Shown one piece after another: positions 30,662 to 40,799 of a DNA stretch of 64,000 nucleotides. The notes under the pieces were generated by a model. The model was not told the DNA's origin, made no database searches, and saw only the letters and a program-made list of their open reading frames with translations. Positions within the stretch are counted from its first letter, which is position 1; each line of letters begins with the position of its first letter. The stretch lies in the NCBI RefSeq assembly GCF_003148845.1, contig NZ_QGHA01000006.1, positions 1 through 64,000 of the forward strand. Direction: 5' to 3'. Origin of the DNA: Mucilaginibacter oryzae. Its GTDB lineage: Bacteria; Bacteroidota; Bacteroidia; Sphingobacteriales; Sphingobacteriaceae. The translations under genes and the position numbers were made by a program.

Positions 30662-32551
30662 CTATTTAACTTGTTCGTTTGCTTTTAGTGTACTTGTGTA
30701 CGTATTCAATGCTTCCAAACCTGCAGGATTATCTTCAAAATCGTGCGGTAGGTTTGAACTCATGGTTTGAGAATAAGGCACAGTTTGCGGGATATAATCC
30801 TGCTCGGCACCTGGCTTGCTGTAATCATAAGGCCAACGGTAAACGGTAGGGATTTCGCCAGGCCAGTTACCATGTAAGTGCTCAACCGGTGTAGTCCACT
30901 CCAGGGTATTTGACTCCCATGGGTTTTGAGTAGCTTTCTCACCTTTAAACATCGATACAAAGAAGTTATAAAGGAAACCAAACTGGCTCAAAGCAGCGAT
31001 AATAGCGGCCCAAGTAACAAAGGTGTTAATGGTTAACCATTTCTGCATTGAAGCAAATTCGGTGAAGGCGTAGTAACGACGAGGCACACCGTCAAGACCC
31101 ATAAAGTGCATTGGGAAGAATACCAGGTAAGCGCATATAAAGGTAAGCCAGAAATGCAGGTAACCTAATTTCTCGTCCATCATACGGCCAAACATTTTAG
31201 GGAACCAGTGGTAAACACCGGCAAGCATACCAAATATAGCAGCCGAACCCATTACCAGGTGGAAGTGAGCTACTACAAAGTAAGTATCATGCAAGTTGAT
31301 ATCCAAGGTAGCATTACCCAGGAAGATACCTGTTAAACCACCTGAAATGAAGAACGATACCATGCCGATAGCAAATAGCATAGCAGGTGTAAACCTGATG
31401 TTACCGCGCCATAAAGTGGCCAGCCAGTTGAATGTTTTTACAGCCGAAGGAACAGCGATAATCAGCGTAGTGATCATGAACACACCACCTAAGAAAGGGT
31501 TCATACCGGTTACAAACATATGGTGTCCCCATACGATGAATGATAGTACGGTGATACCAATCAATGAATAAACCATCGCATGGTAACCAAAGATAGGCTT
31601 ACGTGAGTTAACTGACATTACCTCTGATGAGATACCCATTGCAGGCATAATTACTATATATACCTCAGGGTGACCCAGGAACCAGAACAAGTGCTGGAAC
31701 AGGATAGGGCTACCACCTTCAAACGGCTGTTGTACACCATTTAATACGATATCAGAAAGATAGAAACTTGTACCAACACTACGGTCAAATATCAGCAACA
31801 CAACACCGGCAACTAATACCGGGAACGCCAGGATACCTAATATAGCGGTAAGGAATAAAGCCCAGATAGTTAACGGCATTTTCCAAAGGTCCATACCTTT
31901 TGTACGCATGTTTAATACTGTACTTACGTAGTTGATACCACCCATTAATGATGATGCTACGAATAATACCATACTGATTAACCAAAGTGTCATACCCTCG
32001 CCAGAACCAGGCATTGCTTTAGGTAAGGCTGATAGCGGAGGATAAATTGTCCAACCGCCACTGGCAGGGCCCTTTTGTACAAAGAATGATGACAACATGA
32101 TAACGCTGGCTAAAAAGAACAACCAGTATGAAAGCATGTTCATAAATGGTGAAGCCATATCACGCGCGCCTACCTGCAATGGAATAAGTAAGTTGGCAAA
32201 AGTACCGCTCAAACCAGCGGTCAGTACAAAGAATACCATGATGGTACCGTGAATGGTAACCAAAGCAAGGTAAAAATCGGGGCTGATACGACCGTTAGGG
32301 GCAAAACGACCTAACAAAGTAGTTAACAGCGGGAATGTTTTTTCAGGATAAGCAAGCTGGATCCTGAAAAGGATTGATAATATCATCGCGATAACCGCCA
32401 TTGTAATACCTGTAATCAGGAATTGCTTGGCAATCATCTTGTGGTCCATGCTAAATACGTATTTAGACAGGAATGATTGGTCATGGTGATGTTCGTGACC
32501 GTGCTCGTCGTGATGGGCCACTTCGTGGTCGTGAACTGCTAATGTTGACAT
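30662..32551 (-). CDS. ctaD: Cytochrome c oxidase subunit I
   Basis: 629 residues, about twelve core helices plus extensions at both ends. The N-terminus is His-rich (H-D-H-E-V-A-H-H-D-E-H-G-H-E-H-H-H), a possible metal-binding tail. Core features are visible: F-W-F-L-G-H-P-E-V-Y with the CuB His and cross-linked Tyr, W-G-H-H-M-F with the two other CuB His, and V-A-H-F-H-L-V-M-G with the His ligands of heme a and a3. The Tyr in helix VI and general length indicate an A-type heme-copper oxidase. It is the site of O2 reduction in the inner membrane and sits 20 bases after ctaC. Confidence 0.96.
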   Translation of the reverse strand: MSTLAVHDHEVAHHDEHGHEHHHDQSFLSKYVFSMDHKMIAKQFLITGITMAVIAMILSILFRIQLAYPEKTFPLLTTLLGRFAPNGRISPDFYLALVTIHGTIMVFFVLTAGLSGTFANLLIPLQVGARDMASPFMNMLSYWLFFLASVIMLSSFFVQKGPASGGWTIYPPLSALPKAMPGSGEGMTLWLISMVLFVASSLMGGINYVSTVLNMRTKGMDLWKMPLTIWALFLTAILGILAFPVLVAGVVLLIFDRSVGTSFYLSDIVLNGVQQPFEGGSPILFQHLFWFLGHPEVYIVIMPAMGISSEVMSVNSRKPIFGYHAMVYSLIGITVLSFIVWGHHMFVTGMNPFLGGVFMITTLIIAVPSAVKTFNWLATLWRGNIRFTPAMLFAIGMVSFFISGGLTGIFLGNATLDINLHDTYFVVAHFHLVMGSAAIFGMLAGVYHWFPKMFGRMMDEKLGYLHFWLTFICAYLVFFPMHFMGLDGVPRRYYAFTEFASMQKWLTINTFVTWAAIIAALSQFGFLYNFFVSMFKGEKATQNPWESNTLEWTTPVEHLHGNWPGEIPTVYRWPYDYSKPGAEQDYIPQTVPYSQTMSSNLPHDFEDNPAGLEALNTYTSTLKANEQVK

Positions 32552-32571
32552 ATCTCTCTTTCTTATCTTAA

Positions 32572-33759
32572 TTAATTATTTAAGGCTAACCTGTTTGTTG
32601 ATCCGTTGCTCTGCTCGTTGGCTGATGCAAAATGCAATTCCTTCCTCAAAGCATCATTCAGATATGGTTTCTGTTTAGACAACCATGTTTGATATTCGGC
32701 TTCCGATACCACACGCACAACTTTCTGCATGTTGTAGTGGCTTCCGCCGCATATCTTGTTGCAATAAAGGGTGTATTCAAATTTCGGATCATCCAGTTTA
32801 GCACGCATTTGAGCCGTAGTAATGGTAGGCACAAACTTAAAGAAGGTAGGCAAGCCCGGTACCGCGTTTAGCTGCACCCTGAAATAAGGCATGTAAACGC
32901 TATGGATCACATCCTGGGCAAGTATGTTCAGCCTGATAGATTTGTTAACCGGAAGGTACATGGTATCAACCTTCAAATCATCAAAACTGGACTTCTTTTT
33001 AAAGTTAACACCAAGGTTATTGGTTCCTGTTACCAAACGAAAATCCTTAGGACCTAATACGCCATCTTTACCGGGATAACGCAGTTCCCAGGCAAACTGG
33101 TGGCCTGTTACATCGATATTGATATCATCCTTAAGGTTTTCGCTATTCATGATTTTTTGCCATGTGAAAAAGCCGAATACTACCAGGATGGTTAAAACCA
33201 CAGCAGGAATAATTGTCCAAACTTTTTCAATAGTATTATTGTGCGGCAGGAAGTGCGCGCGCCGTTTTGCAGAATAGCGGTACCTGAACAAAAACGTAAA
33301 CAGCAGTATCTGGGTGATGAAAAATACTATCATCGTTAAAATGGTAGTGACGGTAAACATCTCATCAATTTTAACACCATGTGCCGAAGCTGCCTCCGGC
33401 AATGTCATACTACCCTGCTCTGTAAACGACCAGTAAGCGCCGTAAAGACCAATTAAAAGGAAAATGATACAAAAAGTAGCCATAACTGTATTCCAGTTGA
33501 GGCCTTTTTTTCCCTGCATTTTTAGGGTAAGGTCATAAACCTTCAGGATCTTGCCAACAACGGCAACGCCTAAACAGATCAGGAAAAATATGAGCACGTA
33601 ATAGGCAACACCTGTCCAGTCAACCTTAGGGGCCTCTGCCTGGCCGGTGGCCGCACTACCGGCATCGGTTTGCGCCATCAACAGGTTCGTGCCCAGGAGC
33701 ATGAACGCCGCGAAAAACGATAGTAATTTTTTAGAATTTATTAGTTTTCTGAATCCCAT
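32572..33759 (-). CDS. ctaC: Cytochrome c oxidase subunit II
   Basis: Starting at ATG 33759 (395 residues) gives a proper signal peptide ending L-L-M-A-Q; an in-frame start at 33861 would overlap actF by 53 bases and add an unrelated sequence. After the signal peptide there are extra hydrophobic segments (about 50-72 and 89-110) and the two usual subunit II helices. The CuA domain has the first His in V-I-H-S-V-Y-M-P and C-N-K-I-C-G-G-S-H-Y-N-M with both Cys, the His and the Met ligand. No C-terminal cytochrome c domain is fused, so electrons come from ActE or ActA. Confidence 0.94.
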   Translation of the reverse strand: MGFRKLINSKKLLSFFAAFMLLGTNLLMAQTDAGSAATGQAEAPKVDWTGVAYYVLIFFLICLGVAVVGKILKVYDLTLKMQGKKGLNWNTVMATFCIIFLLIGLYGAYWSFTEQGSMTLPEAASAHGVKIDEMFTVTTILTMIVFFITQILLFTFLFRYRYSAKRRAHFLPHNNTIEKVWTIIPAVVLTILVVFGFFTWQKIMNSENLKDDINIDVTGHQFAWELRYPGKDGVLGPKDFRLVTGTNNLGVNFKKKSSFDDLKVDTMYLPVNKSIRLNILAQDVIHSVYMPYFRVQLNAVPGLPTFFKFVPTITTAQMRAKLDDPKFEYTLYCNKICGGSHYNMQKVVRVVSEAEYQTWLSKQKPYLNDALRKELHFASANEQSNGSTNRLALNN

Positions 33760-33808
33760 TTTAGTATGCTGTTTGGTATTCTGTATTATAGTGCAAATGT
33801 AATAATAA

Positions 33809-35077
33809 TTATATGTGCAGGTGTAAGCTTTCCTGCAGGAAAGGGTGCTTTTTAGGAGCAAGCGATTTGGCTTTGCTCAAAGCTGTCATTGCAAGGAAAG
33901 TAAATAAACCGGCAAAGCCTATTAAAGTACCTATTTCAATTGGACCAATCTCGGTTAACCATGATGAAGTAGGCCCTGTTGTGCCTGGCATAACCATCAT
34001 AAAATAATCCAACCAGTGGCCAATGATCAGGATGATACACATCACCTGTACGGTGCCATAAACACGTTTTGAATCGCGGGACATTAATACCAGTAACGGT
34101 GTAAGGAAGTTTACCACGATATTGATCCAGAACCATGGTTTAAATTCTGGCTCCCAGCGTTTAAAGAAGTAAACTGTCTCTTCCGGTAAGTTAGCGTAGT
34201 AAATCAGCAGGAACTGAGCAAACCAAACGTAGGTCCAGAAAATTGAGAAACCGAAAATGAACTTGGTTAAGCTATGGATGTGATCTTCAGTTACCCATTC
34301 AAAGTAACCTATCTTCTTCAACCTTAACAGCGTTAAAGTGATAACAGACAAACCGCTAACCCACATAGCCGCGAAGTTATACCAACCGAACATGGTAGAG
34401 AACCATTCAGCCTCTAAAGACATGATGGTATCAAAAGCGTAAATCGGAGTTGTAAAGCCAAAAATCACCAGGAACAGGCACGACATGTTGAAGCTCTTTT
34501 TGTAGTAGAACATGCCACCCAAATCGTCTTCCATCTCTGAATATTTAGCCAATAAGCGGCCAAAAATGCAATATGACCCAAGAAATACAACTAACCTGAT
34601 CAGGAAAAAAACTTTGTTCATGTAACCAGACTTACCGGCGATCACCGCATTGTAATTTTCGCTATGCGGATCGGTAACGCCTGCTGCACCCCAGATTTTG
34701 TATAAGTAAGGGGCAACCACCTCTTTACCTTCTTCGTTAGTTATGTGGTGAGTTATAGAAAGACCGGCGAAAACTACCAGGATCAAAATACCTGCTGCCC
34801 ATGGAAGCACTTTTCCAAAAGCCTGGGGAATCCTGATCATAGAGGCAGACCAACCAGCCTGAGCGGCGTATTGCACGGCGCAAAAGAAAATTCCGCACAT
34901 ACAAACCGCAGCGAAATAATACGCCATAATCAACAGGTTGGCAAACGTACGTTCAGTTTGACCAAACGCGAAACCACCTGCAATGGCAACTAAACCAATT
35001 ACAATAGCAATGAGACTATATGTTTTGGCTTTGCCCACAAATTCGTATCGTGCGTCAAAATTATTATGAGTTTTCAT
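33809..35077 (-). CDS. actF: Alternative complex III subunit ActF (membrane subunit)
   Basis: A 422-residue polytopic protein with about ten helices. Segments such as F-N-M-S-C-L-F-L-V-I-F-G-F-T-T-P and S-L-E-A-E-W-F-S-T-M-F-G-W-Y match the quinol:cytochrome c oxidoreductase quinone-binding subunit 2 family, a distant relative of NrfD/ActC. It carries no heme. Together with ActC it forms the membrane core of alternative complex III, which oxidises menaquinol in place of cytochrome bc1. It follows actE by 12 bases and precedes ctaC, joining the two complexes genetically. Confidence 0.9.
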   Translation of the reverse strand: MKTHNNFDARYEFVGKAKTYSLIAIVIGLVAIAGGFAFGQTERTFANLLIMAYYFAAVCMCGIFFCAVQYAAQAGWSASMIRIPQAFGKVLPWAAGILILVVFAGLSITHHITNEEGKEVVAPYLYKIWGAAGVTDPHSENYNAVIAGKSGYMNKVFFLIRLVVFLGSYCIFGRLLAKYSEMEDDLGGMFYYKKSFNMSCLFLVIFGFTTPIYAFDTIMSLEAEWFSTMFGWYNFAAMWVSGLSVITLTLLRLKKIGYFEWVTEDHIHSLTKFIFGFSIFWTYVWFAQFLLIYYANLPEETVYFFKRWEPEFKPWFWINIVVNFLTPLLVLMSRDSKRVYGTVQVMCIILIIGHWLDYFMMVMPGTTGPTSSWLTEIGPIEIGTLIGFAGLFTFLAMTALSKAKSLAPKKHPFLQESLHLHI

Positions 35078-35089
35078 TAATATCTTTTC

Positions 35090-35674
35090 TTATAGGGTTT
35101 GTAAATGGTGAACATACATTACCACTTTCCAGCGCTCTTCCGGAGATAACTGTGATGCGTATGAACCCATCGCATTTAACCCGTAGGTAATGGTGTGATA
35201 AATTTTACCGTCGGTAAGGTCCTTCATATTACCGCCACGTGATGATTGGCCGGTTGAATATGATGGCGGCGGTGGATAACCGTGTTTGGTTACTTCACCA
35301 TCGCCCTGTCCGTTAACACCATGGCAAGGAGAACAAAAATGTTCAAACAAAACTTTACCTTCGGCGTAATTTGCCTGTGTTTGAGCGATTACCGTTTTAA
35401 CTTCAACACTCGCCAGTTCATACCCTTCCTTAGTATTAGGATAATCGAAACGGGTAAAGCCAATCGGGGTAGTTCCCGCCGGTGGTACCTGCGCTGTCTT
35501 ACCATCTTTAAAATTCGGGTTTTTCTGATCCGGATCGTATGCCAAATGCTCGTACATATTAGGTGCATACTCCCAACCGGTGCTCCTTTTATCCTTGCAC
35601 GATGTAAAAACCATCGAGGCGGCGATAATGGTAACTACAGTTCCTAATATTTTAATTTTATTCATAGCTAACAT
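35090..35674 (-). CDS. actE: Alternative complex III subunit ActE (mono-heme cytochrome c lipoprotein)
   Basis: 194 residues (185-191 if a downstream ATG such as 35665 is used). The N-terminus is a lipoprotein signal ending F-T-S-C. One heme c motif, C-S-P-C-H, lies at about residue 112, and the distal Met ligand is probably in L-N-A-M-G-S-Y. A long linker of about 80 residues separates the lipid anchor from the heme domain. ActE transfers electrons from the Act complex towards oxidase subunit II. Its start overlaps the end of actD by 17 bases. Confidence 0.92.
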   Translation of the reverse strand: MLAMNKIKILGTVVTIIAASMVFTSCKDKRSTGWEYAPNMYEHLAYDPDQKNPNFKDGKTAQVPPAGTTPIGFTRFDYPNTKEGYELASVEVKTVIAQTQANYAEGKVLFEHFCSPCHGVNGQGDGEVTKHGYPPPPSYSTGQSSRGGNMKDLTDGKIYHTITYGLNAMGSYASQLSPEERWKVVMYVHHLQTL

Positions 35675-36194
35675 ATTTTCTGGTGTTGTGCTTCACTTCT
35701 GTAGCACCCGCCTCTTTTAGTAAATTAGTTATATCGTCGTGTGGAATATTTCCTTTGGCATCAATAGCGATCACAAACTTATCGTCAGTTGCCCTTAAAT
35801 CCATTACCCTTGGCGTACGACCAGGAAATAAATGTGTAGCAAAGAAAAACGTAAACGTCATACCGAACGAAGTCCACAAGATTGTCCACTCGAAGGTAAC
35901 CGGAACAAAATCCGGGATGGCGAAAAAGTTTTTACCACCGATATTGATTGGCCAATCGTGAACAAGCATGTAGTACACCATCGTAAACATGATCGAACCA
36001 CCTAAACAGCCGAACATAAATGCCGCATAACCTAAACGCGAATCTTTAACATTCAACTTTGCCTCAATACCGTGGATAGGCATCGGGGTGTAAACATCAT
36101 AAATCGGAACGCTGTTTTTTTGCAGCTTATCAATCCCGTGCATCATTTCATCGGGATCATCAAAAACGCCTAATATATATTTAGTGCTACTCAT
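35658..36194 (-). CDS. actD: Alternative complex III subunit ActD (DUF3341)
   Basis: 178 residues. The N-terminal soluble part starts with Y-I-L-G-V-F-D-D-P-D, and the P-M-P-I-H-G-I-E motif at about 38 is the DUF3341 signature. Two membrane helices (about 56-80 and 97-122) follow, then a cytoplasmic alpha/beta tail. ActD is a cofactor-free structural subunit of alternative complex III. It lies 7 bases after actC. Confidence 0.92.
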   Translation of the reverse strand: MSSTKYILGVFDDPDEMMHGIDKLQKNSVPIYDVYTPMPIHGIEAKLNVKDSRLGYAAFMFGCLGGSIMFTMVYYMLVHDWPINIGGKNFFAIPDFVPVTFEWTILWTSFGMTFTFFFATHLFPGRTPRVMDLRATDDKFVIAIDAKGNIPHDDITNLLKEAGATEVKHNTRKYVSYE

Positions 36195-36201
36195 TGTAAT
36201 A

Positions 36202-37674
36202 TTATGCTTTTAGGTATTCAGATTGGTCAACACTATCATATTTCTCCAACGATGCGATGTAGAACTCAGCTTCAGCAGGTTCAACATGACCATCAGCCAT
36301 CAATTTCTTCTTAGATTGCTCGCTCGAGCTCTTCAGCAGCAATTTCACCTCGGCCATAGCCACAGAAGGTAATACCCTGATGAACAGAAGGAACATCGTG
36401 AAGAATACACCTATCGAACCGATGAACACGCTCACGTCAACCCAGGTTGGATAGAACATCGCCCAGCTTGATGGTATGAAGTCGCGGTGCAGTGAAGTAA
36501 CGATAATTACAAAACGCTCGAACCACATACCAATATTTACCACGATTGATAATACCCATGACAATGGGATATTGGTACGGATTTTTTTGAACCAGAACAA
36601 CTGAGGAGTAATTACGTTACAGGTCATCATACTCCAATATGCCCACCAATACGGACCGGCAATACGGTTTGCGAAAGCGTATTGCTCATACTCGTTTTGT
36701 GAGTAGAAGGCGATGAACAACTCTGTTAAGTAAGCCACACCTACTATCGAACCGGTTAACATGATGATCTTGTTCATCGATTCGATGTGGAACATGGTGA
36801 TATAGTTTTCAAGTCCTAATACTTTACGGGCGATAAGCAACAGGGTTTGCACCATAGCAAAGCCCGAGAAGATAGCGCCTGCAACGAAGTACGGAGGGAA
36901 AATGGTAGTATGCCATCCTGGTTCCAGTGAGGTTGCAAAGTCCATTGATACGATAGTGTGTACCGAAAGTACCAGTGGCGTTGAAACACCCGCAAGGATC
37001 AGCGATACGGTTTCAAAACGCTGCCAGGTTTTTACAGAGCCTGTCCAGCCGAAAGAAAGTACCGAATAGATTTTTTGACGGATGCCATGTGCACGGTCGC
37101 GGATGGTTGCGATATCAGGCAATAAACCTGTATACCAGAACACGAGTGAAACCGAGAAGTATGTTGAGATCGCGAACACGTCCCAGATAAGCGGTGAGTT
37201 CCAGTTTACCCATAATGAACCGTACTGGTTTGGAAGCGGCAATGAATATACTGCCATCCATGGGCGACCCATGTGAGCGGCGATGTAAGTGGCCGCGCAA
37301 ATTACCGCGAAGATGGTCATCGCCTCGGCCGAGCGGTTAATCGAGTTACGCCAGTTTTGACGGAACAGTAACAATACGGCAGAGATCAGCGTACCGGCGT
37401 GACCGATACCTACCCACCATACGAAACCTGTAATATCCCATGCCCAGCCTACTGTTTTGTTCAGGCCCCATTCGCCCAAACCGAACCAGAAAGTCCAGCT
37501 GATAGCGAAAACCCAAAGCATGGCGCCAAGCGAGGCTACGCTAAAACCGATCCACCAGGCTTTACCCGGCATATTTTCTACAGGGCGTAATACATCGTTC
37601 GTAATCTGTGCATACGTGATGTCCTTACCCGTAATTAACGGTTCCCTTATTATTGATTCACTGTGAGATGCCAT
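36202..37674 (-). CDS. actC: Alternative complex III subunit ActC (NrfD/PsrC family)
   Basis: 490 residues with about ten membrane helices of the NrfD/PsrC fold. Conserved blocks include W-W-V-G-I-G-H-A-G-T at about 89, the I-V-S-M-D-F-A helix and G-W-H-T-T-I-F-P-P-Y-F-V-A-G-A, which together shape the menaquinol site and a proposed proton half-channel. It takes electrons from quinol and passes them to the Fe-S clusters of ActB. Length and context fit the ActC of Flavobacterium and Rhodothermus. It is 26 bases after actB. Confidence 0.94.
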   Translation of the reverse strand: MASHSESIIREPLITGKDITYAQITNDVLRPVENMPGKAWWIGFSVASLGAMLWVFAISWTFWFGLGEWGLNKTVGWAWDITGFVWWVGIGHAGTLISAVLLLFRQNWRNSINRSAEAMTIFAVICAATYIAAHMGRPWMAVYSLPLPNQYGSLWVNWNSPLIWDVFAISTYFSVSLVFWYTGLLPDIATIRDRAHGIRQKIYSVLSFGWTGSVKTWQRFETVSLILAGVSTPLVLSVHTIVSMDFATSLEPGWHTTIFPPYFVAGAIFSGFAMVQTLLLIARKVLGLENYITMFHIESMNKIIMLTGSIVGVAYLTELFIAFYSQNEYEQYAFANRIAGPYWWAYWSMMTCNVITPQLFWFKKIRTNIPLSWVLSIVVNIGMWFERFVIIVTSLHRDFIPSSWAMFYPTWVDVSVFIGSIGVFFTMFLLFIRVLPSVAMAEVKLLLKSSSEQSKKKLMADGHVEPAEAEFYIASLEKYDSVDQSEYLKA

Positions 37675-37700
37675 ATATCTTTAATCTCTGTATATAAAAT

Positions 37701-40700
37701 TTATGCCTGAGCTTCAGTTTCTACTATATTCCTGATTTTGGTTTGATAACCGATACCTGGTTGTACGTTTAATTCTTCAAGCACGTAGTAAGTTCTTTCG
37801 CTTGCAAGTGCTTTTGAAACTTCCGAATTAGGATCATTCCTGTTACCAAACACGATGGCGTTAGCCGAACAGGTTTGCTGACAAGCCATTTTAATCTCGC
37901 CATCTTTCAACGGGCGTTTCTCAATTTTAGCTTTCAGTTTACCAGCCTGGATACGTTGGATACACATTGAGCATTTTTCCATAACACCACGGAAACGTGT
38001 AACCACATCTGGGTTCAATACCAATTGTGTATGCTCACCTTGCAGGTAGTTATCGAAACGGGCATCGTTCCAGTAGTTGAACCAGTTAAAGCGGCGTACC
38101 TTGAACGGACAGTTGTTAGCGCAGTAACGGGTACCAACGCAACGGTTGTAAGCCATGTGGTTCAAACCTTCTGATGAGTGAACGGTAGCTAATACCGGGC
38201 ACACAGTTTCGCAAGGTGCGTGGTCGCAGTGTTGGCAAAGCATTGGCTGGTGAACAACCGATACGTTATCAAAGTTATCCAGCTTCTCGATCTCTTTCTC
38301 TTTGGTTACCGCTTCTTCGCTGTTACCGTGATCGTTATAAGCATAATAACGGTCGATACGGATCCAGTGCATTTCACGGCGGCGGGATACCTCATCCTTA
38401 CCTACAACCGGGATGTTATTCTCGGCATTACAAGCTACCACACAGGCACCGCAACCGGTACAAGCGTTAAGGTCGATAGCCATAACCCAGTCATAAACAG
38501 GGCGGTCGTGATTATCCCAAAGTGATTCGGCATTGTAATCCTTACGGCCATGCTCGTTACCGCTACCGGTAGCTGGGTTCTTTTTGTATTCAACAAAAGT
38601 AGCCTCGCGGATCACGCTCCTGCCCTCGTATGAGTGGTGGGTTTGCGTTTGCGCTAACGGCGATTTGTAACCGGCTGCTTTGAATGTAGCTACAGCGGCG
38701 GTTTGGAAAGTACCATTACTTAAGCTGAAGAATGGGTAGGCATTTTTACCTACATTGTTACCAACCGGACCGGCATTTGTACGGCCATAACCTACAGCTA
38801 CCGATAAAGTACCCTGGGTTTGACCTGGCTGGGCCAATACGGGTAACTCAACCGAGTAACCGTTGGCATCAATTTTAATTACGTCACCTTCTTCCAGCTT
38901 CAATTTCTTCATATCAGAAATTGACATGGCTGCGAAGTTATCCCAGGTAACTTTAGATACCGGATCGGGCAACTCCTGTAACCATGGGTTGTTGGCACGT
39001 TTACCATCGCCAATGGCCTGGCTTACGTAAAGGCTCAATTCAAAATTGTCGCCACTGGCGGCAATAGCTTTGCTCTGGGTTAATATTTTTTGAGCTACAC
39101 CGGCAAGGTCAAGGCTAAAGGTATAAGTTGACGCGGCTACCGGAGCTGCAATCACCATACCTGTTTGCAACAGGGTTTCCCAACCTTTTTGGCCGGATAA
39201 ACCGCCTTTTGCCAACAAGCCTGAATCCCAGGTTTTGCGAACGTAGGTGTAGTAATCTTTTATAGGGTTTTCCATCCAAACCAATAAGCTATGCTCGGCC
39301 TGGCGGGTGTTATAAACAGGGTTAATAGTTGGCTGAACTACGGTATAGTAGCCTTCAACAGCGTTGGCATCACCCCACGACTCAAGGTAGTGGTGGTTAG
39401 GAGCAATTACCGTGGTTAATAAAGCTGTTTCATCAGCATGATCAGAAAATGAAACGCTTAAACGTGCTTTCTTTAAAGCCGCTATAAACTCAGCGCCTTT
39501 ATAGTAGTCATAAGCAGGGTTAGCATTCAGGAACAATACAGCGCCAACATCACCGCGGTTCAATTCGTTTACAAACTCAACAAAGGCAGCATCGTTACCG
39601 GCATATTGTTTCGATGGGTTATCCAGATCGATAGTGGTACCATAGCTTCCTAACAATGAGTTGATGGCGTTAACCAATACCTGGGTAGCAACATCGTTTG
39701 ATCCTGAAACAACCAGGGCTTTGCCTTTAGCTGCAACCAGTTCTTTAGCTGCTAATTGAATTGCGGTATCAACTTTTTTGCTGCCGGTTGCTTTTGAACC
39801 CGGCAAAGTAGTACCGGCAATAGCGTTATACAGGTTAAGCAATGCAACGCCCATTTCCGATGGTTTGGTAGTGATGCGGGCATCGGCATTGGTGCCGGTT
39901 AAGCTCATACCGGTTTCAAACTGGATGTGGCGCGACATTTTTTTAGCCGCCAGCGATTTGCTGTTACGGTTTGATACGTATTGGCGGGTAAATTCTTCGC
40001 CCGAAATCCAGGTACCCAGGAAATCAGCGCCAAAACTTACAATTACATCAGCCTTATCAAAGTTATAGTGCGGCAATACTGCTTTACCAAAACTGTTTTG
40101 ATTAGCCTGGATGATACCGGTATAAGATACCGCATCGTAATTGATATGTTTCGTAGTAGGGTATTTAGCTATAAACTCGGCAATAACCGCCAAGGTTGAA
40201 GGGCTGTGCACGGTTGAAGTAACCAAACGGATGCCTTTACCCGAAGCAGCAACAGCGGCAAGTTCCTTTAATACGTAAGCGTCTGTTTCTTCCCAGCCTG
40301 CTTCAACACCTTTAATTTTAGGGTTTTGCAAACGGTTTACATCGTACAGATCAAGTACCGAAGCCTGCGCCTGGGCGCTTAAACCGCCTTTTGAAAACAG
40401 ATCGTTAGGGTTACCTTCAACTTTGATGGGGCGGCCTTCGCGGGTTTTAACCAGGATAGCCTGACCTTCATAGCTTGAAGAGTAATAGTTGGCCACACCC
40501 GGGGTAACCTCTTCAGGTTTAATCAGGTATGGGATTGATTTATGCACCGGCACTTTCTGACAAGCAGCCAATGTTACCGCGCCAACACCAAAGCCAAGCG
40601 CCTTTAAAAAGTCGCGGCGAGGGGTTTTAGCAGATAAACCTGATCCGCTAAGCACTTCCTCGATAGGAATAGGCTCGGCAAATTCATTCTTATTTTTCTC

Positions 40701-40763
40701 AACAAATTCTGGTGTTCTGTTTAGTTCTTCTAAACCTTTCCAGTATTTTTTATTGCTGTCCAT
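37701..40763 (-). CDS. actB: Alternative complex III subunit ActB (Fe-S/molybdopterin-like fusion)
   Basis: A 1020-residue fusion. An N-terminal variant Tat signal (R-R-D-F-L-K-A-L-G, about 49-57) sits unusually far from the start and is followed by a Cys (A-A-C). The middle (about 90-740) resembles molybdopterin oxidoreductases, but ActB proteins carry no molybdenum cofactor. The C-terminal part is a four-cluster ferredoxin domain: C-T-G-C-G-A-C-V-V-A-C, C-Q-H-C-x4-C-x3-C-P, C-V-G-T-R-Y-C-x3-C-P and C-S-M-C with C-Q-Q-T-C. These clusters relay electrons from ActC to the hemes of ActA. It lies 36 bases after actA. Confidence 0.94.
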   Translation of the reverse strand: MDSNKKYWKGLEELNRTPEFVEKNKNEFAEPIPIEEVLSGSGLSAKTPRRDFLKALGFGVGAVTLAACQKVPVHKSIPYLIKPEEVTPGVANYYSSSYEGQAILVKTREGRPIKVEGNPNDLFSKGGLSAQAQASVLDLYDVNRLQNPKIKGVEAGWEETDAYVLKELAAVAASGKGIRLVTSTVHSPSTLAVIAEFIAKYPTTKHINYDAVSYTGIIQANQNSFGKAVLPHYNFDKADVIVSFGADFLGTWISGEEFTRQYVSNRNSKSLAAKKMSRHIQFETGMSLTGTNADARITTKPSEMGVALLNLYNAIAGTTLPGSKATGSKKVDTAIQLAAKELVAAKGKALVVSGSNDVATQVLVNAINSLLGSYGTTIDLDNPSKQYAGNDAAFVEFVNELNRGDVGAVLFLNANPAYDYYKGAEFIAALKKARLSVSFSDHADETALLTTVIAPNHHYLESWGDANAVEGYYTVVQPTINPVYNTRQAEHSLLVWMENPIKDYYTYVRKTWDSGLLAKGGLSGQKGWETLLQTGMVIAAPVAASTYTFSLDLAGVAQKILTQSKAIAASGDNFELSLYVSQAIGDGKRANNPWLQELPDPVSKVTWDNFAAMSISDMKKLKLEEGDVIKIDANGYSVELPVLAQPGQTQGTLSVAVGYGRTNAGPVGNNVGKNAYPFFSLSNGTFQTAAVATFKAAGYKSPLAQTQTHHSYEGRSVIREATFVEYKKNPATGSGNEHGRKDYNAESLWDNHDRPVYDWVMAIDLNACTGCGACVVACNAENNIPVVGKDEVSRRREMHWIRIDRYYAYNDHGNSEEAVTKEKEIEKLDNFDNVSVVHQPMLCQHCDHAPCETVCPVLATVHSSEGLNHMAYNRCVGTRYCANNCPFKVRRFNWFNYWNDARFDNYLQGEHTQLVLNPDVVTRFRGVMEKCSMCIQRIQAGKLKAKIEKRPLKDGEIKMACQQTCSANAIVFGNRNDPNSEVSKALASERTYYVLEELNVQPGIGYQTKIRNIVETEAQA

Positions 40764-40799
40764 TTAAGTTATATAAACTGTAATGCTAAATTCTTTTGA

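Noticed and set aside
33760..33861. An earlier ctaC start giving 34 extra residues.
   Set aside because: It overlaps actF by 53 bases and puts a Cys/Tyr-rich non-conserved stretch before a good signal peptide.
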